Shown here: in pieces, positions 43,778-52,597 of the stretch
Layout of the letters: the number at the start of each line of letters is the position of its first letter
Position numbering within the stretch: the first letter of the stretch is position 1
Assembly (NCBI GenBank): GCA_020638035.1
Contig: JACKJI010000008.1
Span: 20,819-84,818, forward strand
DNA from: Hyphomicrobiaceae bacterium
GTDB lineage: Bacteria; Pseudomonadota; Alphaproteobacteria; Rhizobiales; Hyphomicrobiaceae
DNA length: 64,000 nucleotides
Reading direction: 5' to 3'
Notes under the pieces: generated by a model
Told to the model about the DNA's origin: nothing
Seen by the model: only the letters and a program-made list of their open reading frames with translations
Database searches by the model: none
Program-made: the position numbers and the translations under genes

Positions 43778-44836
43778 ATGCCGTGCCAGCTCCCCTGGAT
43801 CGGCGGCTATGGAGATCGGGACTTGACAGGCATTCGCGGGCAATCCGCTCCGGGGCAGGGCCGTGGAGCCAGGCCCCAGACCGAGAAATCACGCGTCGTC
43901 GTGCCGTTCGAGGACAATCGCCTGCTCTCCAATCTGCTCGGGGAATATGATTCGAACCTGGCCCTGCTAGAGGACAGGCTCGGAATCGAGGCGCATGCGC
44001 ACGGCAACGTCATCATCCTCACGGGCTCCGACACCAACTGCCAAATCGCGCGGGAGGTGCTGGAAGAGCTTTACAAGCGGGCTGGGCGCGGCGAGGCGAT
44101 AGGTCCGGGCGACTTTGACGGTCATATCCGGCATGCGCGGCAAGAGGTTCCGTCTGGTGTAGACGGCGGTGGGCAAGCCCAAGTCGCCACGCGCCGACGG
44201 GTGATCAAGGCGCGGACGCCGACCCAAAGCGTCTACATGCGGGCCATCGAAAGCAGCGATCTCGTTTTCGGCATCGGCCCGGCCGGTACGGGCAAGACCT
44301 ATCTGGCGGTCGCCTTCGCGGCTCATTTCCTCGAGCGCGGTGTGGTGGAGCGCATCATCCTGTCGCGCCCTGCGGTCGAGGCAGGCGAGCGGCTCGGATT
44401 TCTCCCGGGCGACATGCGCGAGAAGGTCGATCCCTACCTGCGACCGCTTTATGACGCGCTCTACGATGTTCTGCCGCCCGAGAAAGTCGAGCGGGACATC
44501 GAGACCGGTGTCATCGAGATTGCGCCGCTGGCCTTCATGCGCGGCCGCACGCTCGCCAATGCATTCGTCATCCTCGACGAGGCGCAGAACACGACGAGCA
44601 TGCAGATGAAGATGTTTCTGACGCGCCTCGGCGAGAACGCGAAGATGATCGTCACCGGCGATCCGAGCCAGATCGATCTGCCGCCGGGCGTCAGCTCCGG
44701 CCTCGTCGAGGCGGAGCGGCTGCTTGCCGGTGTTGATGGCATCGAACGAGTGCGCTTCACGGCGACAGACGTCGTCCGCCGGGATCTCGTGGCGCGCATC
44801 GTCGAGGCCTACGACAAGGGGATGGGTGGCAAGTGA
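43778..44836 (+). CDS. PhoH-like ATPase
   Basis: The 352-residue protein has a Walker A GIGPAGTGKTYLAVAFAAHF near 166-185, the family motif LSRPAVEAGERLGFLPGDM and Walker B with NAFVILDEAQNTT. This is the PhoH/YbeZ family, which works with YbeY in rRNA processing in some bacteria. It overlaps ybeY by 4 bases, which supports that link. The start is uncertain: ATG at 43778 is used; TTG at 43823 with GGAG upstream is a good alternative. Confidence 0.92.
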   Translation: MPCQLPWIGGYGDRDLTGIRGQSAPGQGRGARPQTEKSRVVVPFEDNRLLSNLLGEYDSNLALLEDRLGIEAHAHGNVIILTGSDTNCQIAREVLEELYKRAGRGEAIGPGDFDGHIRHARQEVPSGVDGGGQAQVATRRRVIKARTPTQSVYMRAIESSDLVFGIGPAGTGKTYLAVAFAAHFLERGVVERIILSRPAVEAGERLGFLPGDMREKVDPYLRPLYDALYDVLPPEKVERDIETGVIEIAPLAFMRGRTLANAFVILDEAQNTTSMQMKMFLTRLGENAKMIVTGDPSQIDLPPGVSSGLVEAERLLAGVDGIERVRFTATDVVRRDLVARIVEAYDKGMGGK

Positions 44837-45468
44837 CCGCGCGATCTCCATCTGCGCCGACCGCCAAAGTGCGTACCGATGCGTCGAGTGCCGCCGAACG
44901 GGCAGAGCCAGCCGAACCCGAGCCACGACGATCCCCGCGGTCGCAAATCATGATCGATCTGGTCGAGGACGACGGCGACTGGGCGGCATTCGGGAGCGTT
45001 GACGACATCGCAGCACTGGCGCGGGAAGTGGCCAAACACGTAGCTGGCACTGAGGAGATCGCCGAACTCCTGCCGCCACCTCCACACGCCGCAGAGGTGG
45101 TTGTTGCGCTGTCGAGCGATGCTGCCGTCGCCGAACTCAACGCGCGGTATCGCGGCATGGCGAAGCCGACCAACGTTCTGTCTTTTCCTTCGCTTGCGGG
45201 AGCCGCATCATCAGCAGACGGCGTGCTGCCGCTGGGCGATATCGTTCTCGCCATGGAGACGGTTGCGGCCGAAGCAGGCGATCTCGGAATCCGGCCGGCC
45301 GATCACTTGCGCCATCTGATCGTGCATGGACTTCTCCATCTGCTTGGGCACGACCATATGGAGCCTGACGAGGCGGAAGAGATGGAGGCGCTGGAGACGC
45401 GCATCCTGGCGAGCCTCGGCGTTGCTGATCCCTATGCCGGACGCGAGCTGAGCGAAGCGCCGCCCTGA
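44833..45468 (+). CDS. ybeY: Endoribonuclease YbeY
   Basis: YbeY is a metal-dependent RNase needed for 16S rRNA 3' maturation and ribosome quality control. The 211-residue product has the zinc motif HGLLHLLGHDH near 165-175 (H-x3-H-x5-H) and the TNVLSFP motif. The first 40 residues are a variable extension. It starts at a GTG inside the end of the PhoH gene (4-base overlap) and is followed by corC-type and lnt genes, the usual cluster. Confidence 0.95.
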   Translation: MTARSPSAPTAKVRTDASSAAERAEPAEPEPRRSPRSQIMIDLVEDDGDWAAFGSVDDIAALAREVAKHVAGTEEIAELLPPPPHAAEVVVALSSDAAVAELNARYRGMAKPTNVLSFPSLAGAASSADGVLPLGDIVLAMETVAAEAGDLGIRPADHLRHLIVHGLLHLLGHDHMEPDEAEEMEALETRILASLGVADPYAGRELSEAPP

Positions 45469-45537
45469 TCATTGGGCAGATCGTCGCGAATGGACCAAGA
45501 CCGATCGAGCTTCGAGTAACCGACCCAACAAGACACG

Positions 45538-46611
45538 ATGAGCAGCACTGACCAGCCCACCTCCAAATCCGACGCATCGAGCGCCGCCGAAGAATCGCGC
45601 GGCGGCGTGCTCGGTTGGCTTGCCGCCGTGCGCGCCCGATTGGGGCTACAGGGCTCACAGACGCTGCGCGATACGCTCGAATATGCGCTTCGCGAGGAAC
45701 AGGCCGACAGCGCGGGCGCCTTCAGTGCCGAAGAGCGCAGCATGCTGCTGCGTCTGCTGCGCTTCGGTGCAAGCCGTGTCGAGGACATCATGGTCCCGCG
45801 TGCTGACATCATCGCGATCGATGAGACGGAGCCCTTGAGTGAGCTGTTGAAACAGTTCGAGGATGCTGGCGTTTCCCGCATCCCGGTCTTCTCAGAGACA
45901 CTCGATGATCCGCGCGGCATGGTGCATATCAAGGACCTGTTCGGATCGATCGTTGAGCAGGCCCGCGTCGCAGCGGCAGTTGCCAAGGCCACCGAAGGTC
46001 CGGCGATGTCCGGGCAACCTGCTAACGACGTGTCGGTAGCAGCGCCTGCCGAACCAGATGATGCTGCGCCTGCGCTCGATTTCTCCGACATTGATCTGTC
46101 GCGTTCGATCGCATCGACCAAGATCAAGCGCTCTGTCCTGTTCGTTCCGCCCTCCATGCCGGCGATGAACTTGCTCATCCGCATGCAGTCGACGCGCATC
46201 CACATGGCGCTGGTGGTGGATGAATACGGTGGCACCGATGGCCTCGTCACCATCGAGGACCTCGTCGAGCAAATCGTCGGCGATATCGAGGACGAGCACG
46301 ATGAGGCGGAGGACGCGCATCTATCGCAGGATGCCAAGCACGGACTTGTCGCCTCGGCACGGATGCCCGTCTCGGAGCTCGAGGCGCATCTGGGGGTCGT
46401 TCTGCTCACGCCGGAGGAGGCAGAGGAGATCGATACGCTTGGCGGACTGATGTTCTCGATCCTGGGGCGTGTGCCGGGCCGAGGTGAAATCGTCCGTCAC
46501 CCTTCGGGTGTCGAATTCGAGGTGCTGGACGCCGACCCGCGTCGGGTCAAGAAGCTCAAGATCCACAAGCCCAAGGCGGCCGGCGAGGCCACCCAGGGCG
46601 GCACGTCGTGA
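45538..46611 (+). CDS. CBS/CorC_HlyC-domain protein (TlyC/CorC-like)
   Basis: The 357-residue cytoplasmic protein has an acidic N-terminus, then two CBS domains (VEDIMVPRADIIAIDETEPL and MPAMNLLIRMQSTRIHMALV) and a C-terminal CorC/transporter-associated domain (LGGLMFSILGRVPGRGE). CBS pairs bind adenosine nucleotides; CorC is linked to Mg/Co efflux. There is a 100-residue insert between the CBS domains rich in Ala and Pro. It overlaps lnt by 4 bases. Confidence 0.92.
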   Translation: MSSTDQPTSKSDASSAAEESRGGVLGWLAAVRARLGLQGSQTLRDTLEYALREEQADSAGAFSAEERSMLLRLLRFGASRVEDIMVPRADIIAIDETEPLSELLKQFEDAGVSRIPVFSETLDDPRGMVHIKDLFGSIVEQARVAAAVAKATEGPAMSGQPANDVSVAAPAEPDDAAPALDFSDIDLSRSIASTKIKRSVLFVPPSMPAMNLLIRMQSTRIHMALVVDEYGGTDGLVTIEDLVEQIVGDIEDEHDEAEDAHLSQDAKHGLVASARMPVSELEAHLGVVLLTPEEAEEIDTLGGLMFSILGRVPGRGEIVRHPSGVEFEVLDADPRRVKKLKIHKPKAAGEATQGGTS

Positions 46612-48455
46612 GCCATACCACCGCTGTCATCGTTGCATTCGTAGCAGCGCGCGCCCGGCATATTCGCGAGCTGCGTGGGTGGCGACGTTCGGCGGTTGCG
46701 TTTGGGGCAGGCGCGCTTTCGGTTCTTGCGATGGCGCCGTTCTTCGTGGCGCCCGTGCTGTTTGTCACGCTGCCTGTTTTCATCTGGCTCATCGACGGTT
46801 CGCTGTCCGGTGATGCGTCAGTACGCCGTGACGGCGAGGACGTCACGAAGCGATCCATCATTTGTGCCCGTACGGCCCACGGGCTGAAGCGGGCGGCCGT
46901 TGCTGGCTGGTGGTTCGGTTTTGGCTATTTTCTGTTCGGTATGTTCTGGATCGGCGAGGCGTTCCTCGTCGAAGCGGAAAAGTTTGCCTGGCTTCTGCCG
47001 GCTGCGGTCATGTTGCTGCCCGCGGGGCTCGCCCTGTTCTTCGCTGCCGCAGGCGCCTTGACCGTGCTGCTTTGGCGGCCGGGCTTCGGTCGTGTCGTGG
47101 CGCTGGCGACGGCGTTGGGTCTTACCGAGTGGCTGCGCGGGCACATCCTGACCGGGCTGCCGTGGAACACGCTCGGCTACGCCCTGACATGGCCCGAGAC
47201 GCTGATGCAGTCGGCCGGACTTGTGGGCATCTATTGCCTCACCATTCTTGCCGTGTTCGTGTTCGCGAGCCCGCTGGTCCGCGTCACCGATTGGGCGGAG
47301 CAGACGACGGATACGTTCCCTGGGGCGTCAGGCTCTGTGCGTGCCACCTCTTTCCTTACGCCGCTTTCAGGGATGGGCGTGGCCGCGTTCGTGCTCGTCG
47401 GCCTTTGGACCTATGGCAGCGTGCGTCTTGCGGGCGATACCGGTGCACGTGTTCCGGGCGTGAACCTGCGGATTGTTCAGCCGAGCATACGGCAGCGTGA
47501 CAAGTGGCAACCCGACAAGCAGCGCGAGATCTTCGATCTGCACGTCGCCCTATCGCGTACGAATGCGGCTGGGGTGCGCGATGACCTCAGCGGAATTACG
47601 CATGTGATCTGGCCGGAGGCCGCCATGCCGTTTCTGCCGCTCGATACGCCGCAGGCTCTCGCTGAAATTGGAGAGATGCTGCCGGATGGTGTGCTCCTCA
47701 TCTCCGGCGCGCTGCGGGTCGATTGGCCGAACGAAGCACTCCGCACGGGCGAGGTTCCGCGCTCGACCAACACTGCGCCGTCAGCCAGTTCCGACGCCAC
47801 CACCAAGGCTGGCGATCCGTCTCACGGCGGCGCCTCGGATCGGCCCCGCCAGCGCCGCGCCTACAACAGCCTAATGGTTTTCGGCTCCGAAGGCGGGCTC
47901 ACTGCGCTTTATGACAAGATCCATCTCGTGCCGTTCGGCGAATATCTTCCCTTTCAGGATGCGCTGGAGAGCATCGGGCTCGAGCAACTGACGCGGCTTC
48001 GCGGCGGCTTTGCGACAGGGCGCACGCCACGTCCACTGCTCGATATTCCCGGCCTGCCGCCGCTTCTGGGATTGGTTTGCTACGAGGCCATCTTTCCCGG
48101 TGAGATCGTGCAGGGGCAGGAGCGCCCCGGCCTGATCGTCAACGTCACCAACGACGGCTGGTTCGGTAACACGACGGGGCCGCGCCAGCATTTCCATATG
48201 GCGCGCGTGCGAGCCGCGGAACAAGGCGTCTCCGTCGTTCGTGTGGCCAACAACGGCATTTCGGCTGTCATCGATCCCTATGGTCGCGCCATTGCGCGCC
48301 TCGAACTAGATCAGCGCGGCGTCGCCGATAGCGCATTGCCCGCGGCCGTGGGTCGTCCGCCTTACGGATGGTGGGGAGATTGGCTCACTATGCTATATTT
48401 CTTGGTCAGCGTGGTTTGGCTGGTCGGACGGAGCGCGGTCATGGGCCAATCATGA
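46608..48455 (+). CDS. lnt: Apolipoprotein N-acyltransferase
   Basis: Lnt adds the third acyl chain to the N-terminal Cys of lipoproteins in the inner membrane. The 615-residue product has about seven membrane helices, then a periplasmic nitrilase-like domain with the E-K-C triad: Glu in VIWPEAAMPF, Lys in YDKIHLVPFGEYLPF, Cys in GLVCYEAIFPGE. It starts at GTG 46608 inside the end of the corC-type gene. A Ser/Thr/Ala insert near 390-415 makes it longer than usual. Confidence 0.95.
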   Translation: MSHTTAVIVAFVAARARHIRELRGWRRSAVAFGAGALSVLAMAPFFVAPVLFVTLPVFIWLIDGSLSGDASVRRDGEDVTKRSIICARTAHGLKRAAVAGWWFGFGYFLFGMFWIGEAFLVEAEKFAWLLPAAVMLLPAGLALFFAAAGALTVLLWRPGFGRVVALATALGLTEWLRGHILTGLPWNTLGYALTWPETLMQSAGLVGIYCLTILAVFVFASPLVRVTDWAEQTTDTFPGASGSVRATSFLTPLSGMGVAAFVLVGLWTYGSVRLAGDTGARVPGVNLRIVQPSIRQRDKWQPDKQREIFDLHVALSRTNAAGVRDDLSGITHVIWPEAAMPFLPLDTPQALAEIGEMLPDGVLLISGALRVDWPNEALRTGEVPRSTNTAPSASSDATTKAGDPSHGGASDRPRQRRAYNSLMVFGSEGGLTALYDKIHLVPFGEYLPFQDALESIGLEQLTRLRGGFATGRTPRPLLDIPGLPPLLGLVCYEAIFPGEIVQGQERPGLIVNVTNDGWFGNTTGPRQHFHMARVRAAEQGVSVVRVANNGISAVIDPYGRAIARLELDQRGVADSALPAAVGRPPYGWWGDWLTMLYFLVSVVWLVGRSAVMGQS

Positions 48456-48578
48456 CGGCGAAACGTTGATGGTCTTATTCCATGGTGCACGGCACGGTCT
48501 GCCTTGCGCGCCACACTGCTCATGCCAGAACTCGCCTGCTCTCCGCGTATTTGCAACCACACGCTATCCTTTTGTTTG

Positions 48579-48628
48579 GAGCACGTTTTTCGTCGCGAGC
48601 CTCAGCACACCCCAACCCAACATGCTCC
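48579..48628. repeat. GAGCATG-bounded palindromic repeat, copy 5
   Basis: Starts GAGCACGTTTTTCGTCGCG and ends AACCCAACATGCTCC. It lies between lnt and the HTH gene. Confidence 0.55.
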
Positions 48629-48699
48629 AGGCCGGAACGTGTCGTTCACGCTGAGTTGCTAAACGCGTCAACGCGACATGCGCTAAGTGTTTTGAACCG

Positions 48700-49182
48700 A
48701 TGCGGATCGATATGGACCCGATGAAAAATAGCGAAGTCGATGATGGTGGCGGCAATGTCCTGGTGCACAACGCGCGCCGGGCCAACCCCATGGACGTGCA
48801 CGTTGGCACGCGTGTTCGCATGCGGCGGATGATCCTGGGCCTCAGCCAGGAAAAGCTCGGCGAGCTGCTCGGCCTGACGTTTCAGCAGATTCAGAAATAC
48901 GAGAAGGGAATCAACCGTATCGGCGCAAGCCGACTGTTCGAGCTGTCGAAAGTGCTCGACGTCCCGGTGCAGTTCTTCTTCGAGCAGGCGCCGGGTGGTG
49001 AGGCAATTGGCCAAGCGTCGGCAGCCGGTGGGTTCGCCGAGCCTGCATCAGAAGGTTATGTGACGGACGTGTTGAGTTCGCGCGAGGGCATCGAACTGAA
49101 CAAGGCCTTCGCGCGCATCGGTGATTCCAAGGTCCGCCGCTCGATCGTCGACCTTGTGCGCGCGCTCGCCGGCGACGATTGA
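48700..49182 (+). CDS. XRE-family HTH transcriptional regulator
   Basis: The 160-residue protein has a classical HTH_3 domain near 34-88 (RVRMRRMILGLSQEKLGELL, LTFQQIQKYEKGINRIGASR) and a C-terminal helix (KAFARIGDSKVRRSIVDLVR). This regulator between lnt and metK is conserved in Rhizobiales; its targets are not known to me. The frame has in-frame ATGs at 48700, 48712 and 48721, so the exact start is uncertain. Confidence 0.88.
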   Translation: MRIDMDPMKNSEVDDGGGNVLVHNARRANPMDVHVGTRVRMRRMILGLSQEKLGELLGLTFQQIQKYEKGINRIGASRLFELSKVLDVPVQFFFEQAPGGEAIGQASAAGGFAEPASEGYVTDVLSSREGIELNKAFARIGDSKVRRSIVDLVRALAGDD

Positions 49183-49594
49183 TCGGCGCCGTGCTCGATT
49201 TTCGGTCTGCCGAGACATTGGTTCTGGATGGCAGTGGCCGCTGAACGGCTCTGAAGAATCCGGTACAAGCGCGCCTCCGGTGAGGCAAATGGCGCACTCC
49301 ATGTTCTTGCCTCGGGCATGTTTTTGATGCCGAACCGCGGCGCGCTTCAGTGAAACATGCTGTTGCGCTGCACGTGTTTTTTCACGTTCGGCGGCGGCGA
49401 CCTTCAGCGATGCTTACTCCAGCGCGTGCATGGAGGATTGCGGGTGAAGCCTACCTCCCCTGCGTCAGATTCGTCGCCTCAACGGTCGATCAGAACGTGT
49501 CCTTTTTCGTGTGAGAGCTTGACGTTAGTCGCAATACTTGCAACAAGGCGCCGCGATTCCCAGACAATCAGTCAAGCACGCGCGAGGAGTAGAC
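49183..49594. other. metK upstream region with no gene seen
   Basis: The 411-bp gap holds the palindromic repeat at 49,314-49,360 and the metK promoter. A TTGACG hexamer near 49,517 may be a -35 box. I looked for a SAM-responsive riboswitch and saw no clear match. Confidence 0.5.
49314..49360. repeat. GAGCATG-bounded palindromic repeat, copy 6
   Basis: GGGCATGTTTTTGATGCCGA at the left and CTTCAGTGAAACATGC at the right. It lies upstream of metK. Confidence 0.55.
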
Positions 49595-50800
49595 GTGGCA
49601 CGCACATCTTATTTGTTTACGAGTGAGTCCGTCTCCGAAGGACATCCCGACAAGGTCTGTGATCGTATTTCAGATGAGATCGTCGATCTGTTCTACCGTG
49701 AGGGTCCCAACGCCGGAATCGATCCGTGGGCTATCCGCGCGGCTTGCGAGACCATGGCCACCACCAATCTGGTGATGATCGCGGGCGAGACGCGCGGTCC
49801 TGCAACGGTCACCAAGGATCTCATTGCTCACACCGCGCGCATGGCGATCCGCGATATCGGTTATGAGCAGGACGGCTTCCATTGGGAGCATGCCGACATC
49901 GAGGTCCTGTTGCACCCCCAGTCCGCGGATATCGCCATGGGTGTGGACGCCCAGCAGCCGACCAACCAGGAAGAAGGCGCTGGCGACCAGGGCATCATGT
50001 TCGGCTATGCCTGCCGCGAGACGCCTGAGCTGATGCCGGCGCCAATCTACTACTCCCACAAGATTCTCGAAGAGCTTGCCCGCGCCCGCAAAGCCAAGGA
50101 GGGCAAGGCGGCCGTGCTCGGGCCTGATGCCAAGAGTCAGGTCACCGTCCGTTATGAGAACGGCAGGCCCGTCGCTGTTACGCAGATCGTTCTATCGACC
50201 CAGCACCTCGACGAGACGCTGTCGTCGGCCGACGTGCGCAGCATCGTCGAGCCCTATATCCACAAGGTCCTGCCGTCAGATTGGGTCTCTCGCGACACGA
50301 TCTGGCACGTCAATCCGACGGGTAAGTTCGTCATCGGCGGTCCGGATGGCGATTGTGGCCTGACTGGTCGCAAGATCATCGTCGATACCTACGGTGGTGC
50401 TGCTCCGCATGGCGGTGGCGCGTTCTCGGGCAAGGACCCGACGAAAGTCGACCGCTCCGCCGCATATGCCGCGCGCTATCTCGCCAAGAATGTCGTCGCC
50501 GCCGGTCTTGCTGACCGCTGCACGATCCAGCTGTCCTACGCGATCGGTGTCGCCGAGCCGCTGTCGATCTACGTCGATGCGCACGGCACGGCGCGTGTCG
50601 ACGAGGCGCGTATCGAGAAGGCGCTTCGCGACGTCATGCGGCTGACACCGCGCGGCATCCGCGAGCATCTCAATCTCAACAAGCCGATCTATGCGCGGAC
50701 CTCGGCCTATGGTCACTTCGGCCGTGCCCCTGATGCAGAGGGTGGCTTCTCCTGGGAGCGCATAGATATTGCGGACGCGCTGAACAGCCACCTCGCCTGA
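49595..50800 (+). CDS. metK: S-adenosylmethionine synthase
   Basis: MetK makes SAM from methionine and ATP. The 401-residue product starts VARTSYLFTSESVSEGHPDK (conserved His for ATP) and has GVDAQQPTNQEEGAGDQGIM, FVIGGPDGDCGLTGRKI and GGGAFSGKDPTKVDRSAAY motifs. The start is a GTG at 49595 with GAGGAG 7 bases upstream; an upstream start at 49538 does not fit the family. Confidence 0.97.
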   Translation: MARTSYLFTSESVSEGHPDKVCDRISDEIVDLFYREGPNAGIDPWAIRAACETMATTNLVMIAGETRGPATVTKDLIAHTARMAIRDIGYEQDGFHWEHADIEVLLHPQSADIAMGVDAQQPTNQEEGAGDQGIMFGYACRETPELMPAPIYYSHKILEELARARKAKEGKAAVLGPDAKSQVTVRYENGRPVAVTQIVLSTQHLDETLSSADVRSIVEPYIHKVLPSDWVSRDTIWHVNPTGKFVIGGPDGDCGLTGRKIIVDTYGGAAPHGGGAFSGKDPTKVDRSAAYAARYLAKNVVAAGLADRCTIQLSYAIGVAEPLSIYVDAHGTARVDEARIEKALRDVMRLTPRGIREHLNLNKPIYARTSAYGHFGRAPDAEGGFSWERIDIADALNSHLA

Positions 50801-50828
50801 TCCGCGCTGGTGCTGGAATCGAGACTGA

Positions 50829-50869
50829 ACGGCGGCCGCGATAAGCACATCGCGGCCGTCCGTGTTTTG
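50829..50869 (+). terminator. Terminator after metK
   Basis: ACGGCGGCCGCGAT (50829-50842) and ATCGCGGCCGTCCGT (50849-50863) form a long GC-rich stem with a 6-base loop, followed by TTTT. It lies 29 bp past the metK stop. Confidence 0.75.
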
Positions 50870-50886
50870 GCAAGGGCTTCACGGCA

Positions 50887-51660
50887 ATGAACGATGACGG
50901 CGGCGAAAAGCGCGGGGATCGCGAAATGGCGGACCTGCGCTCGTTCGGCCGCCGTCGTGGCCGCAAGGCGAGCGCGCATCAGCGGCGGCTTCTCGACGAC
51001 CTGTTGCCCCGCGTAACGGTCAACCTCGATCGGCTTGCGCGAGCAAGGTCGCACTCGGGCGAGGTGGCATCCGCATCGTCTGTTCCGGAGGCTCTGGCGT
51101 GTGGTGAGGGCGACGTTTGGCTCGAGATCGGGTTCGGTGGTGGTGAGCACCTCCTCTGGCAGGCCCGCGACAATCCCGCGGTGGCGGTCATCGGGTCGGA
51201 GCCCTTTGAGGACGGTGTCGTCAAGGTGCTGACGGCGATCGAGGCGGGCGGCCTCGGCAATGTCCGCGTGTGGGCTGACGACGTGCGCCCCATGCTGCGT
51301 GTTCTGCCCAACGCAAGTCTGGCGCGCGTCTTCATTCTGTTTCCCGACCCCTGGCCAAAGCGCCGCCATGTGAAACGCCGGCTCATCCAGCCCGCACTGG
51401 TTGCCGAACTCGCGCGGGTGATGCGTCCGGGGGCGGAACTGCGATTTGCAACTGACATTGGAGATTACGCGCGTACGGCCCTACTTGCCGTTTACGCAAA
51501 CGGTAGCTTTGACTGGACTGCGGCACGACCCGTGGATTGGCGACATCGTCCTGAAGATTGGCCCGCGACACGCTACGAGCAGAAAGCGGTTCGAGAGGGA
51601 CGGCGCTGCTACTTCTTTTCTTTCAGGCGATCGCTTCTTGGTGACGCCAACAGTCGTTAA
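50887..51660 (+). CDS. trmB: tRNA (guanine-N7)-methyltransferase
   Basis: TrmB forms m7G46 in tRNAs. The 257-residue product has the SAM site LEIGFGGGEHLLWQARDNP near 79-97, the motif FPDPWPKRRHVKRRLIQP near 157-174, and a basic N-terminus (FGRRRGRKASAHQRRLLDDL). It follows metK by 87 bp across a terminator, so it probably has its own promoter. Confidence 0.94.
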   Translation: MNDDGGEKRGDREMADLRSFGRRRGRKASAHQRRLLDDLLPRVTVNLDRLARARSHSGEVASASSVPEALACGEGDVWLEIGFGGGEHLLWQARDNPAVAVIGSEPFEDGVVKVLTAIEAGGLGNVRVWADDVRPMLRVLPNASLARVFILFPDPWPKRRHVKRRLIQPALVAELARVMRPGAELRFATDIGDYARTALLAVYANGSFDWTAARPVDWRHRPEDWPATRYEQKAVREGRRCYFFSFRRSLLGDANSR

Positions 51661-51893
51661 ATGAGCTGCGTCTGGTGACGCGCCGGACAGTCAGAACATG
51701 GCGCACGATTGCGGTCGGTGGAGGTGTCGCGCGGCCGGACCTGGAAAACATGCTCCAGATCAAGCGTCTGGAATGCGCCTGCGTTTACCTGCGAAAAGAA
51801 AGCGCCCAAGAAATGCGCATTCACCATAGAATGCGCTTGCAACAGCGATCACATTCTCGTATTCTTTGCTTGCTCATGATCATCTCAACTCTG

Positions 51894-51926
51894 AGAGTGG
51901 ATCCCCGGATCCGCTCTTTTTGTTTT
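51894..51926 (+). terminator. Intrinsic terminator or attenuator upstream of rimP
   Basis: AGAGTGGATCC (51894-51904) and GGATCCGCTCT (51907-51917) form an 11-bp stem with one G-T wobble, followed by TTTTTGTTTT. It ends about 57 bp before the rimP start and 234 bp after trmB. It could end the trmB transcript or act as an attenuator in the leader of the rimP-nusA-infB operon. Confidence 0.75.
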
Positions 51927-51983
51927 GGTTGCGCGGCAACGCGCGTCGTGCGCGCAAACACCTCTCGAGATTGTCTAATCCGC

Positions 51984-52595
51984 ATGCAGACGGGCGTTGA
52001 TGGCGCCGAGCACCGTCGTTTCCTGACGGAGCACGGCCTGGAAGCCGAGATAGCAGCCATTGTCGAGCCTGCCCTTGAGGATCTGGGGTTCCGTCTCGTG
52101 CGTGTCCAGGTGACCGGCCGCGACGGCAAGACCGTGCAGATCATGGCCGAGCGGCCGGACGGTACGATAACCGTCGACGAGTGCGAGGAGATCTCGCGCC
52201 AGGTGTCGCCGCTGCTCGATGTGCACGACGTCGTTCCCGGCAGCTATCGGCTTGAGATTTCCTCGCCCGGAATCGACCGACCGCTGGTCAGGCCGTCTGA
52301 TTTCGAAGCCTGGGCCGGCAACGAGGTCAAGATCGAGCTGAAAGAGCTTGTCGACGGGCGGAAGCGCTACCGCGGCACGCTCGAAGGCTTCGAGGACGGA
52401 GAGATTCGCGTCGACGTGGAGATCGACCAGATCGGTCGCACGGTTTTGGGATTTCCGGTGGGGCTCATCCAGGACGCAAAGCTGGTGCTCACCGACGAAC
52501 TGATCCGCGAGGCTCTGGCCCGCGCGAAGAAGAAGGCAAAGCCGGGGTCGGCGGCTCATGATGGCGCCGATCTCGATCCGTTGGAGGACGAATAG
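51984..52595 (+). CDS. rimP: Ribosome maturation factor RimP
   Basis: RimP helps 30S subunit assembly. The 203-residue protein has the family core LEDLGFRLVRVQVTGRDGKT, VDECEEISRQVSPLLDVHD and YRLEISSPGIDRPLVRPSDF, then an SH3-like C-terminal part. It has a short Lys-rich tail (ARAKKKAKPGS). It is the first gene of the rimP-nusA-ylxR-infB-rbfA-truB cluster, with nusA 2 bp after the stop. Confidence 0.95.
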   Translation: MQTGVDGAEHRRFLTEHGLEAEIAAIVEPALEDLGFRLVRVQVTGRDGKTVQIMAERPDGTITVDECEEISRQVSPLLDVHDVVPGSYRLEISSPGIDRPLVRPSDFEAWAGNEVKIELKELVDGRKRYRGTLEGFEDGEIRVDVEIDQIGRTVLGFPVGLIQDAKLVLTDELIREALARAKKKAKPGSAAHDGADLDPLEDE

Positions 52596-52597
52596 CC

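Noticed and set aside
49183..49594. SAM riboswitch upstream of metK
   Set aside because: No SAM-II, SAM/SAH or related core could be recognised by eye; only a repeat and possible promoter boxes are seen.
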